64,000 bases of DNA, from the NCBI RefSeq assembly GCF_000818195.1, contig NZ_JTHL01000001.1, forward strand, positions 3,235,673-3,299,672, written 5' to 3'. How positions within the stretch are numbered: the stretch's first letter is position 1; each line of letters begins with the position of its first letter. Made by a program: the position numbers and the translations under genes. The DNA comes from Streptomyces sp. 150FB. GTDB lineage: Bacteria > Actinomycetota > Actinomycetes > Streptomycetales > Streptomycetaceae. Below, piece by piece: positions 1 through 9,328 of this stretch. A model generated the notes under the pieces. It had not been told where the DNA came from. It made no database searches and saw only the letters and a list, made by a program, of their open reading frames with translations.

Positions 1-1478
1 AGCGGTGCGGCCAGCCGGGCGAGGCGCCGCGCGCGGCCCGCCCGCGCAACGGCCGGTACGAGCGCGGCTGCGGCGAAGAACGCCGTGCCGGGAAGCCCGA
101 ACAGGTAGACGCGGAACAGCATTTCGCCGCCGTAGTCGTTGACGGCGAACAGCGGTACGGGCGCCACCGCGGCCAGCAGCAGCGGCAGCGCGCTGTGGGT
201 GAGCCTGCGCCGGAGCAGGACGGCGGCGCCCGCCAGCACCCCGAGGACCGCGACCATCAGGATGTTGGCGTGCCCCACCAACTCGGGCCCCGGCCCGGAG
301 GGGTTGCCGGCGAATCCGGGGCGGGAGTTCTGGAGCAGGTCGCCGAGCGAGTTCCGCAGGGTGCCGAGCGTGTCCAGGAACAGCACACGCCCCATCGTCA
401 GATCCCAGATGATCATGATGATGCCGGTGACCACCAGCAGCCCGATATTGCGGTAGCGGCGGGTGAGGCAGAGCGCCATCAGCGTCATGCAGAGCATGAC
501 GGGGGTCAGTTGGTGCGAGGCGTTGATGGCCGCGATGAGCGGAGCGAGGACCGCCACCCCGACCGCCCGCTGCCAGCGCCGGGTCGACGGCGGCACGGCG
601 GCGGCCGCCGGGTCGAGCATCGCCCGCTCGCGCAGCCGTCCGGCGGAGCCGGGGCGCACGAAGTGCCGTACCAGCACGGCGAATACGGCCAGGAAGACCA
701 GATAGGCGAAGGCCTGCGGGGCGAGGTAGTCCTGCCCCACCCAGTTGGCGAGCTGGAAGATCCAGACGGCGGTCCAGACGAGGCGCCAGTCGTCGGTGAA
801 GGTGCGGTAGATCAGCACCAGGACCGGCAGCATCAGCAGACCGAAGGCGACGGGCGCCCAGTTGGTGTAGACGAACGCGCCCTCGATCCCGAAGGCCCTG
901 ATCAGCGCGGCGTTCAACGAGAAGAAGCCGGGCCACTGGTCGTACGCCGACATGCCGCCGGACAGGGTGAGATGGGGATGTACGGTCCCCTCCGACAGCA
1001 GTCGCGCGATCACGTCGTCGTGCTTCGAGGCCCAGGCGTAGCGCACGGAGTCGTACAGCAGCGCCGGTGGCGCCTTGAGCGCGAGCAGCATGGCGACGCA
1101 GTAGGTCAGGGGCCACCACGGGGCGGTGCCCGCGCGGCGGAGGGTGACGAGGAAGCCGGCGAGAAGGACGATCAGCGCGGCGTAGAAGGCGATCGGGAAG
1201 CGGTCGAGGAGTCCGTACTCCCCGATGTCACGGAACCCGATCCTCGGTAACGACCAGCCCCAGAGTGCTCCCGCCACCACCAACGGCAGCCAGCAGAAGA
1301 GCAGTTGGGGTCTCAGGAGCGAGAGGGGTCCGGCTCGGCGGCGCGCGGGCCCCGAGGCGTCGTCCGGCGCCTCGTCCACCTCCGCGCCCTCGGTCCGGGC
1401 GCCGGTCCCGTCCGCTGCCTCACGCACGGCCGGTGGTTCGCCGCTCTCCGTGACCGGCGTGGGCATACGCTGCTGCAC
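1..1478 (-). CDS. polytopic membrane protein of glycan cassette (C-terminus beyond window)
   Basis: The reading frame is open through the left edge, so the C-terminus is missing. I chose the GTG at 1478 because GGGGGGAG lies seven bases before it; an in-frame ATG at 1464-1466 is the alternative. About 492 residues are visible: an acidic cytoplasmic leader (residues 1-50), a first membrane helix at about 57-76, then many hydrophobic segments separated by short loops such as YDQWPGFFSLNAAL. The overall look is that of the integral membrane glycosyltransferase-like proteins (GT-C or DUF2079 type) found beside glycan genes, but I see no decisive motif. It precedes a deacetylase, a GT2 enzyme and a FemAB-like protein on the same strand. 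Codon 77 is TTA (1248-1250), so full translation should need the bldA tRNA. Confidence 0.75.
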   Translation of the reverse strand, partial: MQQRMPTPVTESGEPPAVREAADGTGARTEGAEVDEAPDDASGPARRRAGPLSLLRPQLLFCWLPLVVAGALWGWSLPRIGFRDIGEYGLLDRFPIAFYAALIVLLAGFLVTLRRAGTAPWWPLTYCVAMLLALKAPPALLYDSVRYAWASKHDDVIARLLSEGTVHPHLTLSGGMSAYDQWPGFFSLNAALIRAFGIEGAFVYTNWAPVAFGLLMLPVLVLIYRTFTDDWRLVWTAVWIFQLANWVGQDYLAPQAFAYLVFLAVFAVLVRHFVRPGSAGRLRERAMLDPAAAAVPPSTRRWQRAVGVAVLAPLIAAINASHQLTPVMLCMTLMALCLTRRYRNIGLLVVTGIIMIIWDLTMGRVLFLDTLGTLRNSLGDLLQNSRPGFAGNPSGPGPELVGHANILMVAVLGVLAGAAVLLRRRLTHSALPLLLAAVAPVPLFAVNDYGGEMLFRVYLFGLPGTAFFAAAALVPAVARAGRARRLARLAAP

Positions 1479-1641
1479 CGTGCGACTCCCCCCACATATG
1501 TGGTCGCGGCCGTCACGCCGCTGTCCCCTGAAGCGAAGTATAAGAAATCTCGTCGTGTTTGCGTTGCTCTCGTACACCTCTGTTGCATAAGGGAGTTACG
1601 CCATGACCGGCCCTGGCCGATACCCACCGCTCCCGCCGCTC

Positions 1642-2442
1642 CTATCCGGCGAACTCGGTGCCGCGTACGCGGGCCCGCGCCCTGCGCAGCAACCGCCACC
1701 CCACCGTGGGCAGCGCGTCCGGGAACGGGGCGACCTTGGCCCGTTCCCCCCGCATCCATGCCTCGACGTCCGCCACGGTGTGGCCACGGCGCAGGATGAG
1801 CCGCGCGATGCGGTACGTGTCGTCCGCCGCCGAGCTGAACGCGTGCCGGACAGCGGCGGCCGAGGCGTATCCGGCCGCCGCCGCGGCCCGGCGTACCGCA
1901 CGGTTGTTGTAGCCGTGCGGATAGGCGAGATGCGCCACCTCGTGGCCGAGCACGTCCTCCAACACCGCTTTGGACTCGTGGAGTTCGGCACGGAGCGCCC
2001 GGGCCGGGAGGGTGTCGAGCTGCGGATGGGTGACGGTGTGGGCGCCCACCTCGATGCCGTACGCCTCCAGTTGGCCTGCCTGCGCCAGCGTCATCATCGG
2101 GGCGGGCGGCAACAGGCTGGTACGGCCGGGGGTGATGGCTCCGGTGGTCAGATACGCCGTGGCGGGCAGCCCGCGCGCGGCGAGCGCGGCCGCCGTCGAG
2201 CGGGGCAGGTCGGCGAAGCCGTCGTCGAAGGTGAGAACGACGGGCCGAGGCGGCAGCGGGGCGCCGCCGGCGAGATGGTCGACAAGGGCGCTGATCGGGA
2301 TCGCGGTGCGCCCGCCGGCCACGACGGCGTCGAGCTGGGCCTCGAAGTCCCTTGGTGTGACGGTGAATTCGGCGATCCAGGCCGGTGGGTCGTCCATCAC
2401 GGCGTGGTAGAGGAGGACGGGCACTGGCGGGTCCGACGTCAT
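1642..2442 (-). CDS. polysaccharide deacetylase (NodB domain)
   Basis: 266 residues. Predicted to remove N- or O-acetyl groups from a polysaccharide. The NodB motif 1 is TFDDGF (residues 71-76; the two Asp are catalytic base and metal ligand) and motif 2 is HTVTHP (135-140; two metal-binding His). A YPHGYNN segment near residue 170 matches motif 3. No signal peptide is visible, so it either acts inside the cell or on a lipid-linked intermediate. The ATG at 2442 overlaps the stop of the upstream glycosyltransferase (ATGA, 2439-2442), so the two are translationally coupled. Longer in-frame starts exist upstream but read through the coding sequence of the glycosyltransferase and were rejected. 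Confidence 0.9.
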   Translation of the reverse strand: MTSDPPVPVLLYHAVMDDPPAWIAEFTVTPRDFEAQLDAVVAGGRTAIPISALVDHLAGGAPLPPRPVVLTFDDGFADLPRSTAAALAARGLPATAYLTTGAITPGRTSLLPPAPMMTLAQAGQLEAYGIEVGAHTVTHPQLDTLPARALRAELHESKAVLEDVLGHEVAHLAYPHGYNNRAVRRAAAAAGYASAAAVRHAFSSAADDTYRIARLILRRGHTVADVEAWMRGERAKVAPFPDALPTVGWRLLRRARARVRGTEFAG

Positions 2443-3878
2443 GGCCGGCCTCCCCGTGACGTACCGCCCTCCGACGCCTGTGCCCCCTCCGACCCCTGTG
2501 GCCCGGCTCCCGCCGCGCGGCCACGGCGTACCCGGAGCCGGGCCCTGGCGTATCCGAGCGGTCCGTAGAGCATCCCGCGCCGTTCCAGCCGGGAGAGGCT
2601 GCGCGGCCAGGGGTAGGTCTGGGCGCCATGTGCCCCCGGTGTCCCTGGTGTCTGGGGTGCCCCGGGGGCGTCCGAGTCTTCCGGGCGGTGCTCCGTGATC
2701 GCGCGGGCGCGGGCGAGACCGGCCGGCAGCCTTCTGAGCAGGGCGGGCAGCAGCGCGGGGCGGCGGACGAGGATGGCGGTGAGGTACGCGGTCAGGCCGG
2801 CGCCGTATCCGTACGCCTGGTTCCGCAGGTCCTGCCACGTCTCGCGGTGGTGGTGCCAGACCAGCGCCTCCGGCGCGTACCGCAGCCGGTGTCCCCCGGC
2901 CAGGATCCGGACGAAGGCGTAGAGGTCGTCGCCGCCCTTGGCCGGGGTGCCGGTGCCGGTGGCGGGGTCGAAGCCGCCGACGGCGCGCAGGGCTCCGACG
3001 CGGAACGCCATGTTGGCGCCGGAGCCGAAACTCCCTGCCGTGAACGGGAAGAGCGGCTCGTCGGCGGGTGGTTGCGCCGGGTCGTACACCCGTGGCCGAA
3101 AGCCTTTGGCGAAGCCTCCGTGGCTCTCCAGCAGGATCTGCGCGGGGGTTGTCAGCCGGGCAGGCAGGATCAGGCCCGTGACGCAGCCGAGGCCGGGATC
3201 GGTCGCGAAGGGCGAGGTCAGGGCGGTGAGCCAGTGCGGATCGGCGATGACGTCGTCGTCGGTGAACGCGACGATCCCGTCCTCGCCTGCCGCCTCCACC
3301 CCCCGGTTGTGGGCGGTGGCGAGACCGGGCATGGGTTCGGGGACGTACGCGACGCGGCCTCCGTAGCGGCCTTCGACGAGGTCGCGGGTCGCGGTCGTGA
3401 CGGGTGCGTTGTCCACGACGACCACGCGGAAGTCGGGGTGGTCCTGGGCGAGGAGCGAGTCGAGGGCGCGGGCGAGTTGGCCGGCGCGTTCGCGGGAGGC
3501 GACAACGACCGTCGTACGGGGCGGAGTCGTGGCGTCGACGGGGGCGACGGGTGCGACGGGTGCGACGGCCGGTTCCCGCGCTGAAGCGTTCTGTGCGCGG
3601 AAGGCCTCGGCGAGCACCTCGGCGGGCTCCTCGTCCGGTCCGACCGTGCCGAGCACGGTGGCCACCGGCCGGCCCCGGAGCCGTATCAGCGCGAAGACGA
3701 CCCGCGAACGGCCGGGATCAGCCGGGCCGAGGGGCGGCCCTCCGGGCGCGGGCGTGAGCGAGAGCACCGCCCCGTCCTCGCCTTCTTCGAGGTCGAGTTG
3801 GGCGATGCCGATGGCTTCGGCCCGTAACGGTTCCCCCTGGTGCGCTTCCGTACCTGTCGCTGCTCCCGCGTCCACCAT
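2439..3878 (-). CDS. family 2 glycosyltransferase
   Basis: 479 residues from the ATG at 3878, which has GGGGGGAAGG just before it; an in-frame GTG at 3893 overlaps that site and is less likely. Residues 1-115 form an extra N-terminal domain rich in acidic residues and Pro/Ala. The GT-A fold begins at TTVVVAS (about 122), with VVVVDNAP near 153 and the metal-binding FTDDDV at about 205-210. A later GGDDLYAF segment and the WHHHRE region fit GT2 enzymes. No strong membrane helix is evident. It would transfer a sugar from a nucleotide donor during synthesis of a surface glycan. Codon 18 is TTA (3825-3827), so it is a second bldA-dependent gene in this cassette. It couples to the deacetylase downstream. 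Confidence 0.9.
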   Translation of the reverse strand: MVDAGAATGTEAHQGEPLRAEAIGIAQLDLEEGEDGAVLSLTPAPGGPPLGPADPGRSRVVFALIRLRGRPVATVLGTVGPDEEPAEVLAEAFRAQNASAREPAVAPVAPVAPVDATTPPRTTVVVASRERAGQLARALDSLLAQDHPDFRVVVVDNAPVTTATRDLVEGRYGGRVAYVPEPMPGLATAHNRGVEAAGEDGIVAFTDDDVIADPHWLTALTSPFATDPGLGCVTGLILPARLTTPAQILLESHGGFAKGFRPRVYDPAQPPADEPLFPFTAGSFGSGANMAFRVGALRAVGGFDPATGTGTPAKGGDDLYAFVRILAGGHRLRYAPEALVWHHHRETWQDLRNQAYGYGAGLTAYLTAILVRRPALLPALLRRLPAGLARARAITEHRPEDSDAPGAPQTPGTPGAHGAQTYPWPRSLSRLERRGMLYGPLGYARARLRVRRGRAAGAGPQGSEGAQASEGGTSRGGRP

Positions 3879-3928
3879 CAGCCTTCCCCCCACTCACCGC
3901 CGACTCCGGCCGCCCCCCACCCGCCACG

Positions 3929-5041
3929 TCACTTGCCGACGCGCAGCCGCCCCACCGTGCTGAGCGTCCGCTGCGCGAGCCCCGCCAGCCTCGGCCGGTC
4001 CCGTACGAAACTGTGGGCCCTGCGGCTCGGCTCGCGGCTCGCCCGGTAGAGCGCGCCGCGCGCGCCCGGACGTATCGCCGTGCCCTCGTACACCGCCAGA
4101 TCGCCGGTCTTCAGCGAGTCCTTGTACTCGGCGGCCCCGCGCCCGAGATCGAGCATGCCGATCCCTGCCGCCGCAGCCGACTCGGCCATCCGCAGATGCA
4201 GGATCAGGCCCGGTGAGAACTTGGCGAACTCCGGTTCGTACGCGGGGAACCAGCAGGACAGGACCGTGCGGGAGCGCAACCCGAAATGCGCGGCGACGGG
4301 CCGGTCGGCGACGTACAGCACGGAGAGCACGCCCGAGCACCCCGGCGTGCGCGTCGCCGCCAACTGCCGTACCAGCGCCCGGATCCACGGCTTGGCGAAC
4401 CGGTCGCTGCGGCCCGTACGCCGGTACTGCGCGGACTTCCACTCCATGAGCGTGCTCAGCGCGGCCGGATCGCGTTCGTCGAAGACGAAGCGCACCTCGC
4501 CGGCCTGGCGTCCGAGCTTGCGCTCCTTGGCCGTTGTCGTCCTCAGGAACTTCGGCGAGCGCTCGCGCAGAGCCGCCACATACGCCTCGTACCCCTCCCC
4601 CACGTCGATGACCGGGGAGGCGAACTTCTCGGCGGCGGCCGGGACGAAGAGCTTCTGCCCCGACTCCAGATTGTCGAACTCCCAGGAGGACAGCGCGCAG
4701 GCCTTCAGCAGCTCCCGCGCCGTGAGCCGCGATCCGGTGCGGAGCACCGCGCCCTGGCTGTCGGACACGCCGAGGCCGATCGCCCTGCCGTGCCCCAACG
4801 GGCCTGCCTCATAAGGAAAGAAGCCGACCGGCTCGTGCTCGCCGGCCCGGCCGTCCCGCACGACGGCGACGCGCGCCCTGGGACGTACGAGGCCGACGGC
4901 GCGGGTGAACTCCGGCTCCATGAAGGCGTTCGCCGGCGCCCCTGACGTCGCCCGCAGCTCCCGCCAGGCCTCGGTCTCCGCTTCAGTCAACTCCCCCGGT
5001 GCGACGACCCGGATGCGGGCGGACTCGCGTACATCACTCAA
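3929..5041 (-). CDS. FemAB/CelD-like GNAT acyltransferase
   Basis: 370 residues from a TTG at 5041, preceded five bases upstream by GGGGGG; no ATG or GTG in frame has a comparable ribosome site. The protein looks like the BcsL/CelD group of GNAT-fold transferases that sit in exopolysaccharide clusters: a substrate-binding first half with VGFFPYEAGPLG, then a GNAT half with HFGLRSRTVLSCWFPAY and LDLGRGAAEYKDSLK. Such proteins acylate sugars or transfer aminoacyl groups; the substrate here cannot be read from sequence. It is the first gene of the leftward glycan cassette, 50 bases upstream of the GT2 gene. Confidence 0.8.
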   Translation of the reverse strand: MSDVRESARIRVVAPGELTEAETEAWRELRATSGAPANAFMEPEFTRAVGLVRPRARVAVVRDGRAGEHEPVGFFPYEAGPLGHGRAIGLGVSDSQGAVLRTGSRLTARELLKACALSSWEFDNLESGQKLFVPAAAEKFASPVIDVGEGYEAYVAALRERSPKFLRTTTAKERKLGRQAGEVRFVFDERDPAALSTLMEWKSAQYRRTGRSDRFAKPWIRALVRQLAATRTPGCSGVLSVLYVADRPVAAHFGLRSRTVLSCWFPAYEPEFAKFSPGLILHLRMAESAAAAGIGMLDLGRGAAEYKDSLKTGDLAVYEGTAIRPGARGALYRASREPSRRAHSFVRDRPRLAGLAQRTLSTVGRLRVGK

Positions 5042-5154
5042 CTCGACCCCCCGGTCAATCCACGCGCTCGACAGGACGGTACCGGCCCAAAACGCTCCGG
5101 GACAGGGCGCGTCGGACCTGCGGGGCGGCGGAGGAGGCGGAAGGAGCGGGAGCG

Positions 5155-5634
5155 CTACGAGGAGGCGCCGGTCAGGGCCTTCTGGTAGCAGAGGGCGTAC
5201 TTGTCCTGGTCGTGCGGCGGGTAGATCGGGATCGGCTGATAGCCGGCTCCCTCGTACATCCGGATCGCGGCCGTCTGCCTGATGCCCGTCTCCAGCCGCA
5301 TGGACGTCCCGCCGAGACTCCGTACGAGGTCCTCGGCGCGCGCCAGCAGCCCGGTGGCGATGCGCGCGCCCCGGCCGGCCGGGGACACGTACATGCGATT
5401 CAGCTCCCAGAGGCCGTCGCGTCCGGTGTCGCGTATGGGCTGTACGGCGCAGCAGCCGACGGCCTGCCCCGCGCGCCGGGCCAGCAGATACCGGGCGCCG
5501 GGGGCGAGCGGCGAGAGCCGCGCCTCGGGCCCCAGCTCGTAGAGCGCGACCACTTCCACGGTCATCGCCTCGATCAACGACAGCAGCTCGGGATCGTCGG
5601 CGGCGCAGGCGGAGGCAGTGAACATGACCTCCAT
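5155..5634 (-). CDS. GNAT family N-acetyltransferase
   Basis: 159 residues from the ATG at 5634 (or 156 from the ATG at 5625, which has GGAGG only two bases away). The acetyl-CoA site is the V-x-x-x-x-R/G-x-G-x-G/A type: YVSPAGRGARIATGL, followed by the beta-bulge region LETGIRQTAAIRMYEGAGY typical of small-molecule GNATs. The target amine is unknown. It is divergent from the MmyB-type regulator at 5716, with which it shares an 81-base promoter region. Confidence 0.85.
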   Translation of the reverse strand: MEVMFTASACAADDPELLSLIEAMTVEVVALYELGPEARLSPLAPGARYLLARRAGQAVGCCAVQPIRDTGRDGLWELNRMYVSPAGRGARIATGLLARAEDLVRSLGGTSMRLETGIRQTAAIRMYEGAGYQPIPIYPPHDQDKYALCYQKALTGASS

Positions 5635-5715
5635 CCTGGCCGATCTCCCCGGCGGACGGCGACCATTCCCTCCAGGGAATGGCCGAGCCCGGACGGCGGG
5701 GGTAGAACAGGCCGG

Positions 5716-6540
5716 GTGGACTTCCCCCAGGCTCTCCGGGAGCGCCGGACCCGCCGCCGGCTCAGCCAGCTCGACCTCGCGCTGCGAGCCGGTACCACCC
5801 AGCGGCATGTCAGCTTCCTGGAGAGCGGCCGGTCGGAGCCCGGCCGGGCGATCGTCGTACGCCTGGCGGAGTCGCTGGACCTGCCGCTGCGGGAGCGCAA
5901 CAGCCTGCTGCTCGCCGCCGGTTACGCTCCCGCCTACCCGCGGACCCCGCTGAACGACCCGGCGCTGGCGCCCGTAGGGACCGCACTGCGGCACGTCCTG
6001 GCGGGGCACCTGCCCTATCCGGCGGTCGTCGTCGACCGCCATGGCGACCTGGTCGCCGCCAACGCGGCGTTCGGCGTCGTCACCGACGGCGCGGCGCCCG
6101 ATCTGCTCGAACCGCCGGTGAACGTCTACCGCCTCGCGCTGCACCCCAGGGGTCTGGCGCCACGGATCGTGAACTTCGGCGAGTGGGCGCAGCACGTCCT
6201 TGAGCGGCTCCACGCCGAGATCCTGCGCAACCCCGACGAGCGGCTCGCCGCCCTCCACGCCGAACTCAGGGAGTACGTGCCGGACCGCCCGCTGGACCCC
6301 GGCCATCTCGGCTTCGCCGTCCCGCTGCGGCTCCGCTCGGCGGAGGGCGAGCTGAACCTCATCACGACCATCACGACCTTCGCCACCGCCGTCGACATCA
6401 CCCTGGCCGAACTGAAGCTGGAGGCGTTCCTCCCGACGGACGAGACGACCGCCTCGATCCTGTCGCGCAGGGCGCGGCGACCGGACCACCCGGACACCCC
6501 TCAGGGCTTCGGGCCTTCAGGTGACAAGAACCAGTCCTGA
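5716..6540 (+). CDS. XRE-family regulator with MmyB-like ligand-binding domain
   Basis: 274 residues from the GTG at 5716. An N-terminal helix-turn-helix (about residues 5-60, RRLSQLDLALRAGTTQRHVS then SGRSEPGR) is followed by the MmyB-type domain (about 95-260) with AVVVDRHGDLVAANAAF and the YRLALHPRGLAPRIVNFGEW block. Members bind small fatty-acid-like ligands and usually control a neighbouring divergent redox or hydrolase gene. Here the divergent neighbour is a GNAT and the convergent one an alpha/beta hydrolase. The C-terminus ends in a charged tail after residue 250. The start is set by the divergent arrangement; there is no strong ribosome site. Confidence 0.88.
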   Translation: MDFPQALRERRTRRRLSQLDLALRAGTTQRHVSFLESGRSEPGRAIVVRLAESLDLPLRERNSLLLAAGYAPAYPRTPLNDPALAPVGTALRHVLAGHLPYPAVVVDRHGDLVAANAAFGVVTDGAAPDLLEPPVNVYRLALHPRGLAPRIVNFGEWAQHVLERLHAEILRNPDERLAALHAELREYVPDRPLDPGHLGFAVPLRLRSAEGELNLITTITTFATAVDITLAELKLEAFLPTDETTASILSRRARRPDHPDTPQGFGPSGDKNQS

Positions 6541-6557
6541 GTTCGCGGATCGCCCGC

Positions 6558-7259
6558 TCAGGATTCCGTCCCTTCCCGGACCAGGATCCGCGCCAGCTCG
6601 CGCGGCTGGGAGAACATCGGCCAGTGGCCGGTGTCCATCTCGACCAGCCGCCACCGCTCGCCCTTCAGCAACTCGGCCACGTCCTCGGCGGGTTCGTCCC
6701 CGTCGAGCAGGCACTTGATGTACGTCGCCGGAAGGTCGGCGAGCGAGCCGGCCAGCTTCGCGGGCTCGGTCAGCGAGGCACCGGGGTGCGGCGTCGAACC
6801 GTTCACGAGCCGGGTGATCTGCTCGTCGGTGAGGCCCTGGCCCGCGAAGTCGTCCGCGGCCAGGGGCGGCCAGCGGCCGTCGTTCTCGGCTATGGCCGCC
6901 TCCGCCATCGCCCGGCCTGACGGCCAGGCCGAGACGAACGACTCGCCGTCGGCCGGGACGTTGGAGTCGACGAACACCACGCGCGCCAGCCGGTCGCCGA
7001 TCCGCTCGGCGGCCTGACCGGTCGGGATGCCCGCGTAGCTGTGCCCGACCAGGACGACATCCCGCAGGTCGAGGCGCTCGATCTCGCCCACGATGTCCTG
7101 TACGTGGGTCCCCTGGCCCGCCGGCACGTTGCCTTTCTCGGCGAGGCCGGACAGCGTCAGCGGGTGGGCGCCGTGCCCGGCCGCACGCAGCTCGGGCACC
7201 ACCTCGTCCCACGCCCGCGCTCCGAGCCATGCCCCCGCCACCAGTACGAATTCAGTCAT
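6558..7259 (-). CDS. alpha/beta hydrolase (esterase/MenH-like)
   Basis: 233 residues from the ATG at 7259. It begins FVLVAGAWLGARAW, the oxyanion-side strand of the salicylate esterase/RutD-like subgroup, and has the nucleophile elbow GHSYAG (Ser at about residue 79). The acid is likely in the LLDGDEPAED region and the catalytic His in MDTGHWPMFSQP near the end. It is cytosolic, with no signal peptide. It is convergent with the MmyB regulator, only 17 bases separating their stops, so the regulator may or may not act on it. Confidence 0.88.
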   Translation of the reverse strand: MTEFVLVAGAWLGARAWDEVVPELRAAGHGAHPLTLSGLAEKGNVPAGQGTHVQDIVGEIERLDLRDVVLVGHSYAGIPTGQAAERIGDRLARVVFVDSNVPADGESFVSAWPSGRAMAEAAIAENDGRWPPLAADDFAGQGLTDEQITRLVNGSTPHPGASLTEPAKLAGSLADLPATYIKCLLDGDEPAEDVAELLKGERWRLVEMDTGHWPMFSQPRELARILVREGTES

Positions 7260-7326
7260 GGGCGAGAAGGTAGCGCGGGGGTCTGACAATCGGCCTCGGG
7301 CCGACGCGGCGGCGGTACCCGGGTCT

Positions 7327-7980
7327 CTATGCGCCACGAGGGGCGCCGTACCAGCGCCAGGTCGTGAGCCGGGGGTGTCCCGGCAGGTCGGCGCGTCCGG
7401 TGGCCCACAGCAGCGTGGCCCAGGGGTCCGTCCCGTCAGGGGCATCAGGGAAGAGACGCCCGAGCACCCGCGCGCAGATGTCCGGGGGCGGGGCCCAGCG
7501 GAGGCTGAGTCCTCCGGCCAGGTCGTGGGTGTGCACCAGGGTCTCGACGATGCCCATCGCCGCGAAGCCCTCGGGGTCCGACACGCCGTAGCTGTGGTAC
7601 GCGCGGACCCGCGCCGGTGTCGTACGCGCCATGGCGACCAGCAGCGCGCCGCTCGCTTCGAGCACCCGCAACAGCCCGGCGGGGCCCGCGGCGCGGTCGG
7701 CGTGGATGGCGTTCGCCGGGCCGCCCGGCCGTCTGCTCTCCCAGACGAACGGGACTTCGCCGGTCAGCGGCGGGGTCCTCGGGCCGAGTTGGGCCGCGTA
7801 CGCGAACAAGTCGTCACTGAGGTGCTCGACGGTCTCCCAGCAGTCCCACTCCAGCGAACCGGCCTTTCGGTCCCAGGCGTCCGGGGGCGCCTCGCCGAGC
7901 GTGGCGACGGCGAGCTGGACCGCCCGGTCGAGGTCGTCAGGGGTGACGGGGGCCGGCTGGGCTTGTGCTGAGGGGGACAT
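7327..7980 (-). CDS. maleylpyruvate isomerase N-terminal/DinB-like protein
   Basis: 217 residues from the ATG at 7980; a farther ATG at 8022 is possible and neither has a clear ribosome site. The pattern WDCWETVEHLSDDLFAYA in the first third and VETLVHTHDLAGGL later resembles the mycothiol-dependent maleylpyruvate isomerase/DinB four-helix fold, in which three His residues bind a metal. It probably performs or resembles a mycothiol-linked reaction. The real substrate is unknown, as with most streptomycete members of this family. Confidence 0.75.
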   Translation of the reverse strand: MSPSAQAQPAPVTPDDLDRAVQLAVATLGEAPPDAWDRKAGSLEWDCWETVEHLSDDLFAYAAQLGPRTPPLTGEVPFVWESRRPGGPANAIHADRAAGPAGLLRVLEASGALLVAMARTTPARVRAYHSYGVSDPEGFAAMGIVETLVHTHDLAGGLSLRWAPPPDICARVLGRLFPDAPDGTDPWATLLWATGRADLPGHPRLTTWRWYGAPRGA

Positions 7981-8063
7981 GGCCGGAACCGTAACGCGCG
8001 CCGGGGGCCATCGCCCGATCATTTCGGCGCACGCCCACGCACATCGGCTCGGCTCTGCTCAGC

Positions 8064-9275
8064 TCAGCGCACGCGCTCGCCGCCCCTCCAGACCGCCGAG
8101 ACCAGCGGGACCCCGGGGCGGTAGGCGAGGTGGACATGGCTCGGGGCGTCGATGAGCGCGAGGTCGGCGCGCGCGCCCGGGGTGATCCGGCCGATGTCGT
8201 CGCGGCGCAGGGCCTCGGCGCCGCCCGCCGTCGCCGACCAGATCGCCTCGTCGGGGGTCATGCCCATGTCCCGTACGGCGAGGGCGATACAGAACGGCAT
8301 CGACGAGGTGAAGGACGAGCCGGGGTTGCAGTCGGTGGACAGCGCGACGGTCGCGCCCGCGTCGAGGAGGCGGCGGGCGTCGGGCCACTCGGCGCGGGTG
8401 GAGAACTCCGCGCCGGGCAGCAGCGTGGCCACCGTACGGCCCTGGGCCAGCGCGTCGACGTCGGCGTCGGCGAGGTGGGTGCAGTGGTCGGCGGAGGCCG
8501 CGTCGAGTTCGACGGCGAGCCGCACGCCGGGGCCGTACGAGAGCTGGTTGGCGTGGATCCGGGGGTGCAGGCCCCTGGCCTTGCCCGCGGTGAGGATCGC
8601 GCGGGCCTGGTCCCCGTCGAAGGCGCCCTTCTCGCAGAAGACGTCGATCCAACGGGCGTACGGGGCGGCGGCGTCGAGCATCTCGCCGGTGACCAGGGCG
8701 ACATAGGCGGCCGGGTCGGCGGCGTGCTCGGGCGGGACGATGTGCGCGCCGAGGTAGGTGACCTCGTCGGTGTGCTCGCGCGCGATACGCAGGGCGCGGG
8801 CCTCGTCGGCGGTGGTCAGGCCGTAACCCGACTTGGTCTCCAGGGTGGTGGTGCCCTGGCTCAGCGCCTCGGCCATGTAGCGCGCCACGTTGGCGCTCAG
8901 CTCGGCGTCGGTCGCCGCGCGGGTGGCGGCGACGGTGGTGCGGATGCCACCGGCCGAGTAGGAGCGGCCCGACATCCGGGCGTTGAACTCCTGGGTCCTG
9001 TCACCGGCGAAGATGAGGTGGGAGTGGGAGTCGACGAAGCCGGGGATCGCGGCTCTGCCGCCCGCGTCGACGGCGTTGTCAGTGGCGGGTGCTTTGCTTG
9101 ATTCACCGACCCAGGCGATGCGGTCGCCGTCGATGACGACGGCCGCGTCCTGGATCAGACCGATGGGGGATCCGTCACCGAGGGAGGGGTCGTTGGTGAC
9201 CAGAGCGGCGATGTTGGTGAGGACAGTGGTCGCGTTCGTGCTGCGTGCGTTCGTGCTGCTCGCGTTCGCGGTCAT
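8064..9275 (-). CDS. hutI: imidazolonepropionase
   Basis: 403 residues. Hydrolyses 4-imidazolone-5-propionate to N-formimidoyl-L-glutamate, step three of histidine degradation. Amidohydrolase signatures are present: metal-binding HSH in [20 protein letters not shown], the HANQ segment, ADHCTHL, and STDCNPGSS near the C-terminus. The first 15 residues are a Ser/Thr/Asn-rich repeat not usual in the family. The start at 9275 follows AAGGAGAG at a rather long spacing. It is last in the hutU-amidohydrolase-hutF-hutI operon, 53 bases downstream of hutF. Confidence 0.95.
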   Translation of the reverse strand: MTANASSTNARSTNATTVLTNIAALVTNDPSLGDGSPIGLIQDAAVVIDGDRIAWVGESSKAPATDNAVDAGGRAAIPGFVDSHSHLIFAGDRTQEFNARMSGRSYSAGGIRTTVAATRAATDAELSANVARYMAEALSQGTTTLETKSGYGLTTADEARALRIAREHTDEVTYLGAHIVPPEHAADPAAYVALVTGEMLDAAAPYARWIDVFCEKGAFDGDQARAILTAGKARGLHPRIHANQLSYGPGVRLAVELDAASADHCTHLADADVDALAQGRTVATLLPGAEFSTRAEWPDARRLLDAGATVALSTDCNPGSSFTSSMPFCIALAVRDMGMTPDEAIWSATAGGAEALRRDDIGRITPGARADLALIDAPSHVHLAYRPGVPLVSAVWRGGERVR

Positions 9276-9328
9276 CGCTGGGGTGCTCTCCTTCAGCCGC
9301 GCGGGCGGGGGCGGTGGGGGTGGCGGCG

